Positions 42,190 to 49,173 of a stretch of DNA of 64,000 bases are shown here, piece by piece; position 1 is the stretch's first letter, and the number at the start of each line of letters is the position of its first letter. Below the pieces are notes generated by a model, which was given only the letters and a program-made list of their open reading frames with translations, was not told where the DNA came from and searched no databases. A program made the translations under genes and the position numbers. The stretch lies in NCBI GenBank assembly GCA_001464385.1, contig LNFB01000261.1:1-64000 (forward strand), read 5' to 3'. The DNA is from Deltaproteobacteria bacterium Ga0077550. GTDB lineage: Bacteria > Myxococcota_A > Polyangia > Nannocystales > Nannocystaceae.

Positions 42190-43629
42190 TCAGGCCTGCG
42201 CGCCCGGGCGCGTCAGCAGCTCGTACTGCATGTTGCGCCGCGCCGGGCGGAAGCCCGCCTGACGGATGTGGTGCTCGATCTGATCGGCGGTGAGCATGAA
42301 GTGCGCGCCGGCCTGCGAGACGACGTTCTCCTCGATCATCACCGAGCCGAAGTCGTTGGCGCCGAAGCGCAGGCCGACCTCGCCGATCTCGGGGCCGAGC
42401 GTCGGCCAGCTGACCTGGATGTTGGGGATGTTGTCGAGGTACAGCCGCGACAGCGCCTGCAGCCGGAGGTAGCGCCACGCGCTGGTGTCGTCGCGGAGCT
42501 TGAGCCGCGTGCCGTCGGCCTGGAACGGCCACGTGATGAACGCGGTGAAGCACCCGCCGTTGTCGCGGGCGAGCGACTCGTCCTGCAGGCCGCGGAGGCG
42601 ATCGAGGTGCGTGAGCACGTGGTCGCCGGTCTCCTGGAAGCCGAAGACCATCGTGCACGTGGTCTTCATACCCAGCATGTGGGCCTGGCGCATGACCTCG
42701 AGCCACTCGTCGGTGGTGTTCTTGAACGGCGAGATGCGGTTGCGGATCTCGTCGTGCAGCAGCTCGGCGCCCCCGCCCGGCAGCGAGTCCATGCCCGCGG
42801 CGCGCAGGCGGATCAACACCTCGCGCACCGACAGGTCCTCGAGGTTGGCGAGGTGGATGACCTCGGTCGGCGACAGCGCGTGCAGCCGCAGCGAGAAGTT
42901 GGCCTTGGTCCAGCGGAACAGGTCCTCGTACCAGGCCAGGCCGAGCTCGGGGTTGAGCCCGCCCTGCAGCAGGATCTGGACGCCGCCCAGGGCCTCGGTC
43001 TCGCGAAACTTCTCGGCCAGCACCTCGCGCGACAGGACGTAGCCGTCCTTGCCCGACGGCGGCGTGTAGAAGTTGCAGAACTTGCAGCGCGCGGTGCAGA
43101 CGTTGGTGTAGTTGACGTTGCGGTCGACGATGTACGTGACCACGCCCTCGGGGTGGAGCGCGGCGCGGCGGGCATCGGCGACGGCGCCGAGCTCGAGCAG
43201 CTCGGCCTCGTCGTAGAGCAGCAGGCCCTCGCGCAGGGAGATTCGCTCGCCGGCGCGGGCGCGCTCGAGGATCTGCGCGACGCTGCGGGGCGTCGCGGCG
43301 GTCGCCCCGGGGCGCAGCGGCGCGTAGCCGGCGTCGGCGAAGTGCACGTGCGCGACCTCGTCGTCGTGATCGCGGCCGAGCAGCGCGCGGGCGCGGCTCA
43401 GGTACTCGACCATGCCCTCGCGCTCGTAGGCGTCGAGGCCGTAGCGGATCGTCTGGCGCAGGTACCTCGCGTAGTGGGACTCGGGCAGGGCGGCGGCGCC
43501 GAGCCGCGCGGCGTGCTGGCGCGCGTACTCCTCGATGTGCCGCGCGCCGACGGTCTTGGCGCCGCGCAGCGCGTCGAGGTGCGCGGGCTCGAGGCAGCCG
43601 GGGCGCGCGGCCCAGACCGCGAACACCAT
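42190..43629 (-). CDS. mqnC: MqnC (cyclic dehypoxanthinyl futalosine synthase), fused to the end of MqnA
   Basis: MqnC is the radical SAM enzyme that cyclises dehypoxanthinyl futalosine. From about residue 108 of this 479-residue frame the whole enzyme is seen: SVAQILERARAGERIS, the cluster motif CTARCKFC (CX3CX2C), PGGGAELLHDEIR, KTTCTMVFGFQETGDHVL, and ANDFGSVMIEENVVSQAG. Residues 1-107 are instead the C-terminal part of MqnA (MVFAVWAARPG...), with no stop or new start between. The gene therefore encodes an MqnA-MqnC fusion of about 659 residues once the upstream frameshift is repaired. The fusion is visible in the sequence; whether the native protein is cleaved is unknown. Confidence 0.88.
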   Translation of the reverse strand: MVFAVWAARPGCLEPAHLDALRGAKTVGARHIEEYARQHAARLGAAALPESHYARYLRQTIRYGLDAYEREGMVEYLSRARALLGRDHDDEVAHVHFADAGYAPLRPGATAATPRSVAQILERARAGERISLREGLLLYDEAELLELGAVADARRAALHPEGVVTYIVDRNVNYTNVCTARCKFCNFYTPPSGKDGYVLSREVLAEKFRETEALGGVQILLQGGLNPELGLAWYEDLFRWTKANFSLRLHALSPTEVIHLANLEDLSVREVLIRLRAAGMDSLPGGGAELLHDEIRNRISPFKNTTDEWLEVMRQAHMLGMKTTCTMVFGFQETGDHVLTHLDRLRGLQDESLARDNGGCFTAFITWPFQADGTRLKLRDDTSAWRYLRLQALSRLYLDNIPNIQVSWPTLGPEIGEVGLRFGANDFGSVMIEENVVSQAGAHFMLTADQIEHHIRQAGFRPARRNMQYELLTRPGAQA

Positions 43630-44170
43630 CGGCAGGCCGGTGGCGTGGAACCACTCGGCGCCCAGATCGATCGTGTGCTCGAAGCGGCCGGCGAGGCCGA
43701 ACGCGGCGTCGCCGATGACCAGCGCGCCGACGTCGTCGGCGACCCGCGCCGCGCCCCACCTCGAGGGCGGGCGACAGGCCGCGCGCGGCGAGCAGCACCT
43801 TCAGCAGGAGCGCCGAGCTGCGCGACGCGTCGTCGAGGAGGATCCGCGACAGGGACTCGAGCGGGCGCGCGGCAGCGACGACGACGGTCTCGACCGCGCC
43901 GCGGCACGCGATCGCGACGTCGGGCACGACCTCCCACTCGGGGTGATCGAGCAGCGTCGCGACCGGGACGAGCGCGACGTCGCAGCGGCCCTCGGCCAGC
44001 GCTTGGGCGCACGCGCTCGGCAGGGCCTCCTCGACGGTGAACAGCGGCGCGCCGTCGGGACCGAGCGGCGGATCGGAGACGAGCGGAGCGACGAGTGGGC
44101 GCGCGTTGAGGAAGGCGACGCCCATCACACGTAGCGGCGGGCGCAGGGGTGGGCGCAGCGGGGCGGTCAC
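43310..44170 (-). CDS. mqnA: MqnA (chorismate dehydratase) module, broken by a one-base frameshift
   Basis: MqnA converts chorismate to 3-enolpyruvylbenzoate, the first futalosine step. The N-terminal half starts at GTG 44170 (MGVAFLNARPLVAPL, then CDVALVPVATLLDHPEWEVV). It runs in frame to LSPALEVG. The rest (RVADDVGALVIGDAAFGLAGRF, GLPMVFAVWAARPG) continues in another frame. Dropping one base from the four-C run at 43754-43757 restores one reading frame through mqnA into mqnC. The resulting length (1981 minus 1 bases) is divisible by three. It is either a sequence error or a real lesion. The start overlaps the mqnE stop in GTGA. Confidence 0.8.
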
Positions 44171-45372
44171 GCGGCACCCCCGTCCTGCTCGGCGACCGCG
44201 ATCGGCAGGCGGCGCCGCGCTGCCGTCGAGTACGGCACGCTCGCGTCGACTCGGATGCCGTCGAGTGGCGCGCCGTCGTCCTCCCACAGCACGTTGTAGA
44301 GCGTGTCGCGCTCGACCGCGTGGCGACCGGCCTCGCGGATCAGTCGCACCAGCTCGACGCGCCCGAGGGCCTGCGGCGTCTCGGCGCCGGCCATGTGGTA
44401 GATCTTTTCCTCCTGCACGGTGCCGTCGATGTCGTCGGCGCCGAAGCTCTGGGCGATCTGCGCGGTCTTCAGGCCCAGCATCACCCAGTACGCCTTGATG
44501 TGCGGGATGTTGTCGAGCATCAGCCGCGCGACCGCGTAGGTCCGCAGGTCGTCCATGCCGGTCGGCGGCGGTAGCTTGCCCAGATCGTTGCCGTCGGGGT
44601 GGAACGACAGCGGGATGAAGGTCTGGAACCCGCCGGTCTCGGCCTGCAGCGACCGCAGGCGGATCATGTGATCGACGCGCTCCTCGAGGGTCTCGACCGT
44701 GCCGTAGAGCATCGTGCAGTTGGTCCGCAGGCCCAGGCGGTGGGCGGTGCGGTGGACGTCGAGCCACTGCTCGCCGGTGGCCTTGTCGCGGCAGATCTTC
44801 TTGCGCACGCGCTCGGCGAAGATCTCGGCGCCGCCGCCCGGCAGGCTGCCGAGCCCGGCGTCGACGAGCTCGCGCAGGACCTGCTCGTAGCTGCGATCGT
44901 AGCGCACGGCGAAGTCGTGGATCTCGACCGCCGTGTACGCCTTGAGGTGGATGTCGGGGCGCTCGGCCTTCAGCACGCGCAGCGTGTCGAGGTAGTACTC
45001 CCACGGCAGCGTCGGGTGCAGGCCGTTGACGATGTGGATCTCGGTGACCGGCTGCCCACGGCGCTCCACGAGCTTGCCGCGGATCTGCTCGAGCGACATC
45101 GTGTAGGCCTGCGGCATCCCGTCCTCGAGCCGCGCGAACGAGCAGAACTTGCAGTCCGCGTGGCAGACGTTGGTCGCGTTGATGTGGAAGTTGATGTTGA
45201 AGTACGTGCGATCGCCGTGGAGACGCTCGCGCACTTGGTTGGCCAGGCTGCCGAGCGCGCACACGTCGGGGTAGTGGTAGAGCCACACGCCGTCCTCGAG
45301 CGACAGCGGGGTGCGGTCGTCGAGCTTGCGGACGATGTCGGCGAGGCGGGAATCGTTGCGGGTCGTGTTCAC
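44167..45372 (-). CDS. mqnE: MqnE, aminofutalosine synthase (radical SAM)
   Basis: MqnE joins SAM-derived adenosyl to 3-enolpyruvylbenzoate to give 6-amino-6-deoxyfutalosine. The 401-residue product has the [4Fe-4S] motif CHADCKFC in INATNVCHADCKFCSFARL, followed by EIHIVNGLHPTLPWEYY, SLPGGGAEIFAERVR, RTNCTMLYGTVET and NIPHIKAYWVMLG, which are MqnE-type. The GTG at 45372 overlaps the preceding gene stop (GTGA). The frame continues much further upstream, but that part is a shadow of the neighbouring gene. Confidence 0.92.
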   Translation of the reverse strand: MNTTRNDSRLADIVRKLDDRTPLSLEDGVWLYHYPDVCALGSLANQVRERLHGDRTYFNINFHINATNVCHADCKFCSFARLEDGMPQAYTMSLEQIRGKLVERRGQPVTEIHIVNGLHPTLPWEYYLDTLRVLKAERPDIHLKAYTAVEIHDFAVRYDRSYEQVLRELVDAGLGSLPGGGAEIFAERVRKKICRDKATGEQWLDVHRTAHRLGLRTNCTMLYGTVETLEERVDHMIRLRSLQAETGGFQTFIPLSFHPDGNDLGKLPPPTGMDDLRTYAVARLMLDNIPHIKAYWVMLGLKTAQIAQSFGADDIDGTVQEEKIYHMAGAETPQALGRVELVRLIREAGRHAVERDTLYNVLWEDDGAPLDGIRVDASVPYSTAARRRLPIAVAEQDGGAA

Positions 45373-46046
45373 GGCGTGGACTCCGGGGCGTGGACGGGCT
45401 GCAGACCGGCGTGGCGAACCAGCGTCGCGAGGCCCGAGGCGGTGTTCTCGTCGGGTCGCGTGACGCCGCACAGCGGCAGGCTGCGATCGGTCTCGATGGG
45501 GCCGCCGAGCGCGTCGGCGCCGAAGCCCAGCGCGACCTGGGCGAGGCGGATGCCGAGCAGATCGTGGCGGGCCTCGACGGCGACGTGGGCGGGCAGGCAG
45601 AGGCGGGCGGCGGCGATGCACCACAGCGGGTGGAGCCCGGCGGCGGTCCGCGAGCACGGGGCCAGGCTCATCGGTGGCGGCTCGCTCGCGGCGAGCTCGT
45701 GCAGCCACCGCACGTAGCGCTCGCGGTCGGCCGGCTCGGTGCCGACCTGCACGACGACGTGATCGCCGTTCTGCAGCGCGCCGCGGGTCGCGGGCCAGCG
45801 CCCCTGCGTGAGGACCTCGCCGCCGCGCACGATGACGGCGTGCTCGGGGACGCCGAGGGACGCTCGCGCGACGATGCGGACGCGGCGGCCGGCGAGCGCA
45901 TCGCGGCGCGCTCGGCCGCGGGCGGCGGCGAGCAGCGGCTCGCGGACCAACCCGAGCAGCACCTCGACGGTCGGCGGGTCCGACGTCGCGGCACCGATCG
46001 GCGCCGATGCGGGCGTCGGGTTCTGCGTGGCTTCGGTCTCGTTCAT
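45369..46046 (-). CDS. Small protein resembling the C-terminal part of MqnC/MqnE-type enzymes
   Basis: This 225-residue product has no radical SAM cysteine motif. Its last 90 residues (IAAARLCLPAHVAVEARHDLLGIRLAQVALGFGADALGGPI...LATLVRHAGLQPV) follow the pattern of the C-terminal end of MqnC, MqnE and CofH proteins: 'ARL.L...IP...W...G...AQ..L.FGADD..GT...LI.EAG..PV'. It may be a detached, non-catalytic domain or a remnant. Its N-terminal half is unrecognised. It is coupled on both sides by four-base overlaps (ATGA with ubiX, GTGA with mqnE), so a role in the pathway is likely. Function unassigned. Confidence 0.6.
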   Translation of the reverse strand: MNETEATQNPTPASAPIGAATSDPPTVEVLLGLVREPLLAAARGRARRDALAGRRVRIVARASLGVPEHAVIVRGGEVLTQGRWPATRGALQNGDHVVVQVGTEPADRERYVRWLHELAASEPPPMSLAPCSRTAAGLHPLWCIAAARLCLPAHVAVEARHDLLGIRLAQVALGFGADALGGPIETDRSLPLCGVTRPDENTASGLATLVRHAGLQPVHAPESTP

Positions 46047-46645
46047 GATGGCTCTCCCCAGCGCCGCACGAGCGGCAGCGGCAGTCCGGCGCGATCGAGC
46101 GCGCGGACGACCACGGTGTCGACGGCGCCCTCGAGCGAGGTGACGCCGCTGTAGAACGATGGAATCGCGGGCAGGATGATCGCGCCGGCCTCGGTGGCCG
46201 CGACCATGTTGCGCAGGTGCACCAGCGACAGCGGGGTCTCGCGCACCAGCAGGATCAACGTGCGACGCTCCTTGAGCGCGACCTCGCAGGCGCGGCTGCA
46301 CAGATCGCCGCCGCCGCCGTGGGCGACGCGGGCCAGCGTGCTCATCGAGCACGGCGCGACGATGACGGCGTCGGGCGGGCTCGAGCCCGAGGCGAACGGC
46401 GCCGAGAAGTCGTGGGCGTCCCAGCGGCGCGTGCCTTCGATCGCCGCGGGCATGGGCTCGCCGAGCTCCTGCGACCACACCAGCTCGGCGTTCGCGGTCG
46501 CGACCCAGTGCACGTCGAGGCCCGGGTCGGCCGCGACGCCGGGGATCGACCCGCTGCGCGCCGCCGACAGCACGCTCAGCAGACGTCGGGGATAGATCGA
46601 GCCCGAGGCCCCGCTGATGGCGACGACGATGTGCTTCGCGCTCAC
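46043..46645 (-). CDS. ubiX: UbiX-family flavin prenyltransferase
   Basis: UbiX prenylates FMN to make the cofactor (prFMN) needed by UbiD-type decarboxylases. The 200-residue product has the flavoprotein opening VVAISGASGSIYPRRLL, APCSMSTLARVAHG, and RETPLSLVHLRNM, all standard. In this operon it would serve the futalosine-pathway decarboxylase, for which a UbiD homologue is present at 54367. The GTG at 46645 overlaps the ubiE stop (GTGA). Confidence 0.92.
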   Translation of the reverse strand: MSAKHIVVAISGASGSIYPRRLLSVLSAARSGSIPGVAADPGLDVHWVATANAELVWSQELGEPMPAAIEGTRRWDAHDFSAPFASGSSPPDAVIVAPCSMSTLARVAHGGGGDLCSRACEVALKERRTLILLVRETPLSLVHLRNMVAATEAGAIILPAIPSFYSGVTSLEGAVDTVVVRALDRAGLPLPLVRRWGEPS

Positions 46646-47424
46646 GTCGGGCCCCGGGTGGCGCGCACGATCGACGCGATGCCGAACGTGAGCGACTCGG
46701 CCGACACGTCGACGAAGCCCGCGGCCTCGAGACGCGCGGCGTACTCGTCGGTGCTGTCGAACTTGCCGATGCTGCGCGGCAGGTACTGGTACGCCTCGCG
46801 ATCGCCGGTGACCGCCCAGCCGACCCACGGCAGGACGCCGCGGTTGTAGACCGCGTGGACGATCTTGGTGGTGAGCCGGTGCGGGCGGAAGAAGTCGAGC
46901 ACCACCAGCTTGCCGCCGGGTCGCAGCACGCGGGCCTGCTCGGCGGTCGCCCGCGCGAGGTCCGAGAGGTTGCGGATCCCGAAGGCGCAGAAGATCGCGT
47001 CGCACTCGCCGTCGCCGAGCGGCAGCGCGTGGGCGTCCATCACCCGGGTCTCGATGCGCTCGCCCGCGGCGCCGACGAGCTTGGTGCGGCCCGCCTCGAG
47101 CATCGGCGCGACGAAGTCGCCGGCGACCAGCCGCGCGGTGGGGAAGCGCTCGTGGATCGCGATGGTGCTGTCGAGCGTGCCGGCGCACAGGTCGAGTCCG
47201 ACGGCGGTGCGGGAGGCGGGCACGTGCGAGAGCAGGTCGGCGACGGCGCGACGACGCCAGCGCACATCGATGCCCAGGCTCATCACCCGGTTCGCGCGGT
47301 CGTAGCCGTGGGCGATGCGGCCGAACATGCGCTGGACCTGCGCGCCGTGGTCGTCGACGACGGCGATCGCGGATGCGGGTCCCGACGCGGGTCCGGAGGC
47401 CACGACAGGGGTCACTTCGTTCAT
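46642..47424 (-). CDS. ubiE: UbiE/MenG demethylmenaquinone methyltransferase
   Basis: This enzyme adds the final methyl group to demethylmenaquinone. The 260-residue product has the family opening VQRMFGRIAHGYDRANRVMSLG, motif I LDLCAGTLD, MDAHALPLGDGECDAIFCAFGIRNL, and LRPGGKLVVLDFFRPH. The N-terminal 25 residues are a Ala/Ser/Pro-rich extension. The ATG at 47424 overlaps the stop of the upstream prenyl synthase (ATGA), and ubiX follows with a GTGA overlap. Confidence 0.93.
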   Translation of the reverse strand: MNEVTPVVASGPASGPASAIAVVDDHGAQVQRMFGRIAHGYDRANRVMSLGIDVRWRRRAVADLLSHVPASRTAVGLDLCAGTLDSTIAIHERFPTARLVAGDFVAPMLEAGRTKLVGAAGERIETRVMDAHALPLGDGECDAIFCAFGIRNLSDLARATAEQARVLRPGGKLVVLDFFRPHRLTTKIVHAVYNRGVLPWVGWAVTGDREAYQYLPRSIGKFDSTDEYAARLEAAGFVDVSAESLTFGIASIVRATRGPT

Positions 47425-48488
47425 CGGGTCCTCCGCACGACGTACGTCGCGATCTGCTCGAGGGCGGTGCGCGCCCGCGATGCGGGTAGGGCAGAGAGGG
47501 CCGCGCAGGCCCGCTCGGCGTGCTGCTGGGCCACACGGGCGGCCTGCGGCAGCGCGTCGCTCGACACCACCGCGTCGAACAGCGCGTCGGCCGTGCCCGC
47601 GGGCATCGGCGACGGCCCCTGCAGCGCGAGGCGAACGCGGGCGTGCAGCCGCGGATCGGCCTCGCACGCGAGGATGATCGGCAGCGTCATCTTGCCGTCG
47701 CGGAGATCCTGACCCGGCTCCTTGCCGGTCTCGCCCGGCTGGCCCTCGCGGTGGCCGCCCTCGGCGGGGTGGAAGTCGAGGACGTCGTCGGCGATCTGGA
47801 ACGCGAACCCGAGCTCGTTGCCGTAGACGGTGAGCGCCTCGACGAGCCGGCGATCGGGCAGGCCGGCGACGCTGCTGCACCAGGCGACCAGCGCGGCCGT
47901 CTTGCGATCGATGACCATCGCGTAGCGCTCGCGATCGAGGGTGTGGTCGCCGCACGCCTGCAGCTGGGCCACCTCGCCCTCGGCCATGCGCGTCACCGTG
48001 TCCGACATCGTGCGGACCGCCCCGATGTCGCCCGTGGCGCTCACGGCCTGCAGCGCGCGGGCGAGGCAGTAGTCGCCGACGAGCACCGCCATGCCGTTGC
48101 CGTAGTGCATGCGCGCCGTGGGACGGCCGCGGCGGAACTCGCCGCGATCGATCACGTCGTCGTGCAGCAGCGTCGCGGTGTGCAGCAGCTCGCCGACCGC
48201 CGCGACGGTGATGCGGGCCGGCGCGCGGTACTCGGCCGCGCACGCGCACAGGGCGGTGAGCAGCGGCCGGAACCGCTTGCCCCCGGCGAAGGCGAGGTGA
48301 CCCCCGACATCCGGGATGATCGCGACCGACGATTGCAGCAGCCGACCGAGCTCGCGCTCGGCGAGCTCGAGATCGTCGGCGACCAGCGCCAACGCCTCGA
48401 ACAACAGCCCTGCCGCCCCGGGGTGGGGCGGCGGCTCGGGTGGGAAGGGAGCGGCAGTTGCCGCCAATTCACGGGCCGACTCGGACAT
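47421..48488 (-). CDS. Polyprenyl diphosphate synthase
   Basis: This trans-prenyltransferase builds the isoprenoid tail for menaquinone. The 355-residue product has the first aspartate-rich motif D110-D-V-I-D114 (LLHDDVIDRG), GKRFRP near residue 70, GDYCLARAL, and the second motif FQIADDVLDF, followed by DLRDGKMTLPII. The chain length cannot be read with certainty. The N-terminus is a short Pro/Ala-rich extension. It overlaps the regulator gene by 20 bases and shares ATGA with ubiE, so it is the first enzyme of the operon. Confidence 0.92.
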   Translation of the reverse strand: MSESARELAATAAPFPPEPPPHPGAAGLLFEALALVADDLELAERELGRLLQSSVAIIPDVGGHLAFAGGKRFRPLLTALCACAAEYRAPARITVAAVGELLHTATLLHDDVIDRGEFRRGRPTARMHYGNGMAVLVGDYCLARALQAVSATGDIGAVRTMSDTVTRMAEGEVAQLQACGDHTLDRERYAMVIDRKTAALVAWCSSVAGLPDRRLVEALTVYGNELGFAFQIADDVLDFHPAEGGHREGQPGETGKEPGQDLRDGKMTLPIILACEADPRLHARVRLALQGPSPMPAGTADALFDAVVSSDALPQAARVAQQHAERACAALSALPASRARTALEQIATYVVRRTR

Positions 48489-49083
48489 CTTGCCCCCAGT
48501 GCCGCAGCAGGGCCGGAAACCGGGCGGCCTGCTGGGCGATGGACGAAAGCAACCCCGACAGGCGGTGTCGGGAGACGAAGGCGTCGAGGAATCGACGCCC
48601 CAACTCGAAGAAGTCGTGCAACTGCACCATGCGACCGCGGGCGAAGGCCACCGCGGGGGAGGCCGGGGCGTCGCCGACCTGCGCGTCGGCGAGGAGATCG
48701 AGGATCTTGCGGACGCGGAGGATGGCGTCGTCGACCTGGGCCCGCTCGCGCCGGCGCATGACGCCGGTGATGATCTGCCAGAAGTCGGTCTGGGCCACGA
48801 ACTCGCGCCCCTGACGGTCCACGACGCCCCAGTGTTGCAGCGAGGAGAGCGTCATGCTGACGGACCCCGCGCTCACGCCGAGCCGCGCGCGGATCTCCGC
48901 GTGGCCCAGCGGCTCGGGCGACAGGAACAGCAGCCCGAAGACCCGGCCCTGCGTCCGGGTGAAGCCCCAGAACGCGGCGATGTTGCCGAACACCTCGGCG
49001 AGCTCGTCCTGGGCCCGCACGAGGATCGGATCGGCCTCGGGGGAGGCCGTGGGCGCCGGATCGCTGTCTCCAGTTCGTTTCAA
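48469..49083 (-). CDS. GbsR/MarR-type transcriptional regulator heading the menaquinone operon
   Basis: The 204-residue product has a winged helix-turn-helix of the GbsR type (AAFWGFTRTQGRVFGLLFLSPEPLGHAEIRARLGVSAGSVSMTLSSLQHWGVV) followed by a helical dimerisation part. GbsR-like proteins usually repress nearby genes in response to small ligands. The first usable codon is TTG at 49083, which falls inside a near-perfect palindrome. A downstream GTG would cut off 21 residues. A strong TTGACA/TAAGTC promoter lies just upstream. Position and operator both suggest that it represses its own operon. The start is the uncertain part. Confidence 0.82.
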   Translation of the reverse strand: MKRTGDSDPAPTASPEADPILVRAQDELAEVFGNIAAFWGFTRTQGRVFGLLFLSPEPLGHAEIRARLGVSAGSVSMTLSSLQHWGVVDRQGREFVAQTDFWQIITGVMRRRERAQVDDAILRVRKILDLLADAQVGDAPASPAVAFARGRMVQLHDFFELGRRFLDAFVSRHRLSGLLSSIAQQAARFPALLRHWGQDVRVGP

Positions 49084-49095
49084 ATTGAAATGAAC
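49073..49095. promoter_or_regulatory. Palindromic operator over the regulator start codon
   Basis: The palindrome spans 23 bases. Ten of eleven pairs match about a central A at 49084; the inner core TTTCAAATTGAAA (49078-49090) is perfect and the one mismatch is 49077/49091. It lies just downstream of the predicted transcription start and covers the regulator's TTG. It is a good candidate GbsR/MarR binding site. The divergent protease promoter is only about 65 bases away. Confidence 0.7.
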
Positions 49096-49103
49096 CCGAC
49101 GGG

Positions 49104-49132
49104 GACTTACCCCCTGGCCACGGCCCTGTCAA
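49104..49132 (-). promoter_or_regulatory. Sigma-70 promoter of the menaquinone operon
   Basis: On the minus strand TTGACA (49127-49132) is followed by a 17-base spacer and TAAGTC (49104-49109). It is a perfect -35 with ideal spacing, the best promoter in the window. The transcript should begin near 49097, just before the palindrome. Confidence 0.75.
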
Positions 49133-49156
49133 ACCTGGAAATCGCGGCCCGCCTGC

Positions 49157-49162
49157 TACGGT
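49157..49162 (+). promoter_or_regulatory. Extended -10 element before the HtrA-like protease gene
   Basis: TGC-TACGGT places the hexamer at 49157-49162, 11 bases before the ATG at 49174, without a ribosome-binding site. Confidence 0.45.
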
Positions 49163-49173
49163 ATGCCGGCGCC

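Noticed and set aside
41903..45286. A 1127-codon minus-strand frame spanning mqnE, mqnA and mqnC
   Set aside because: Only its mqnA N-terminal segment is real; the rest is out-of-frame shadow of other genes.
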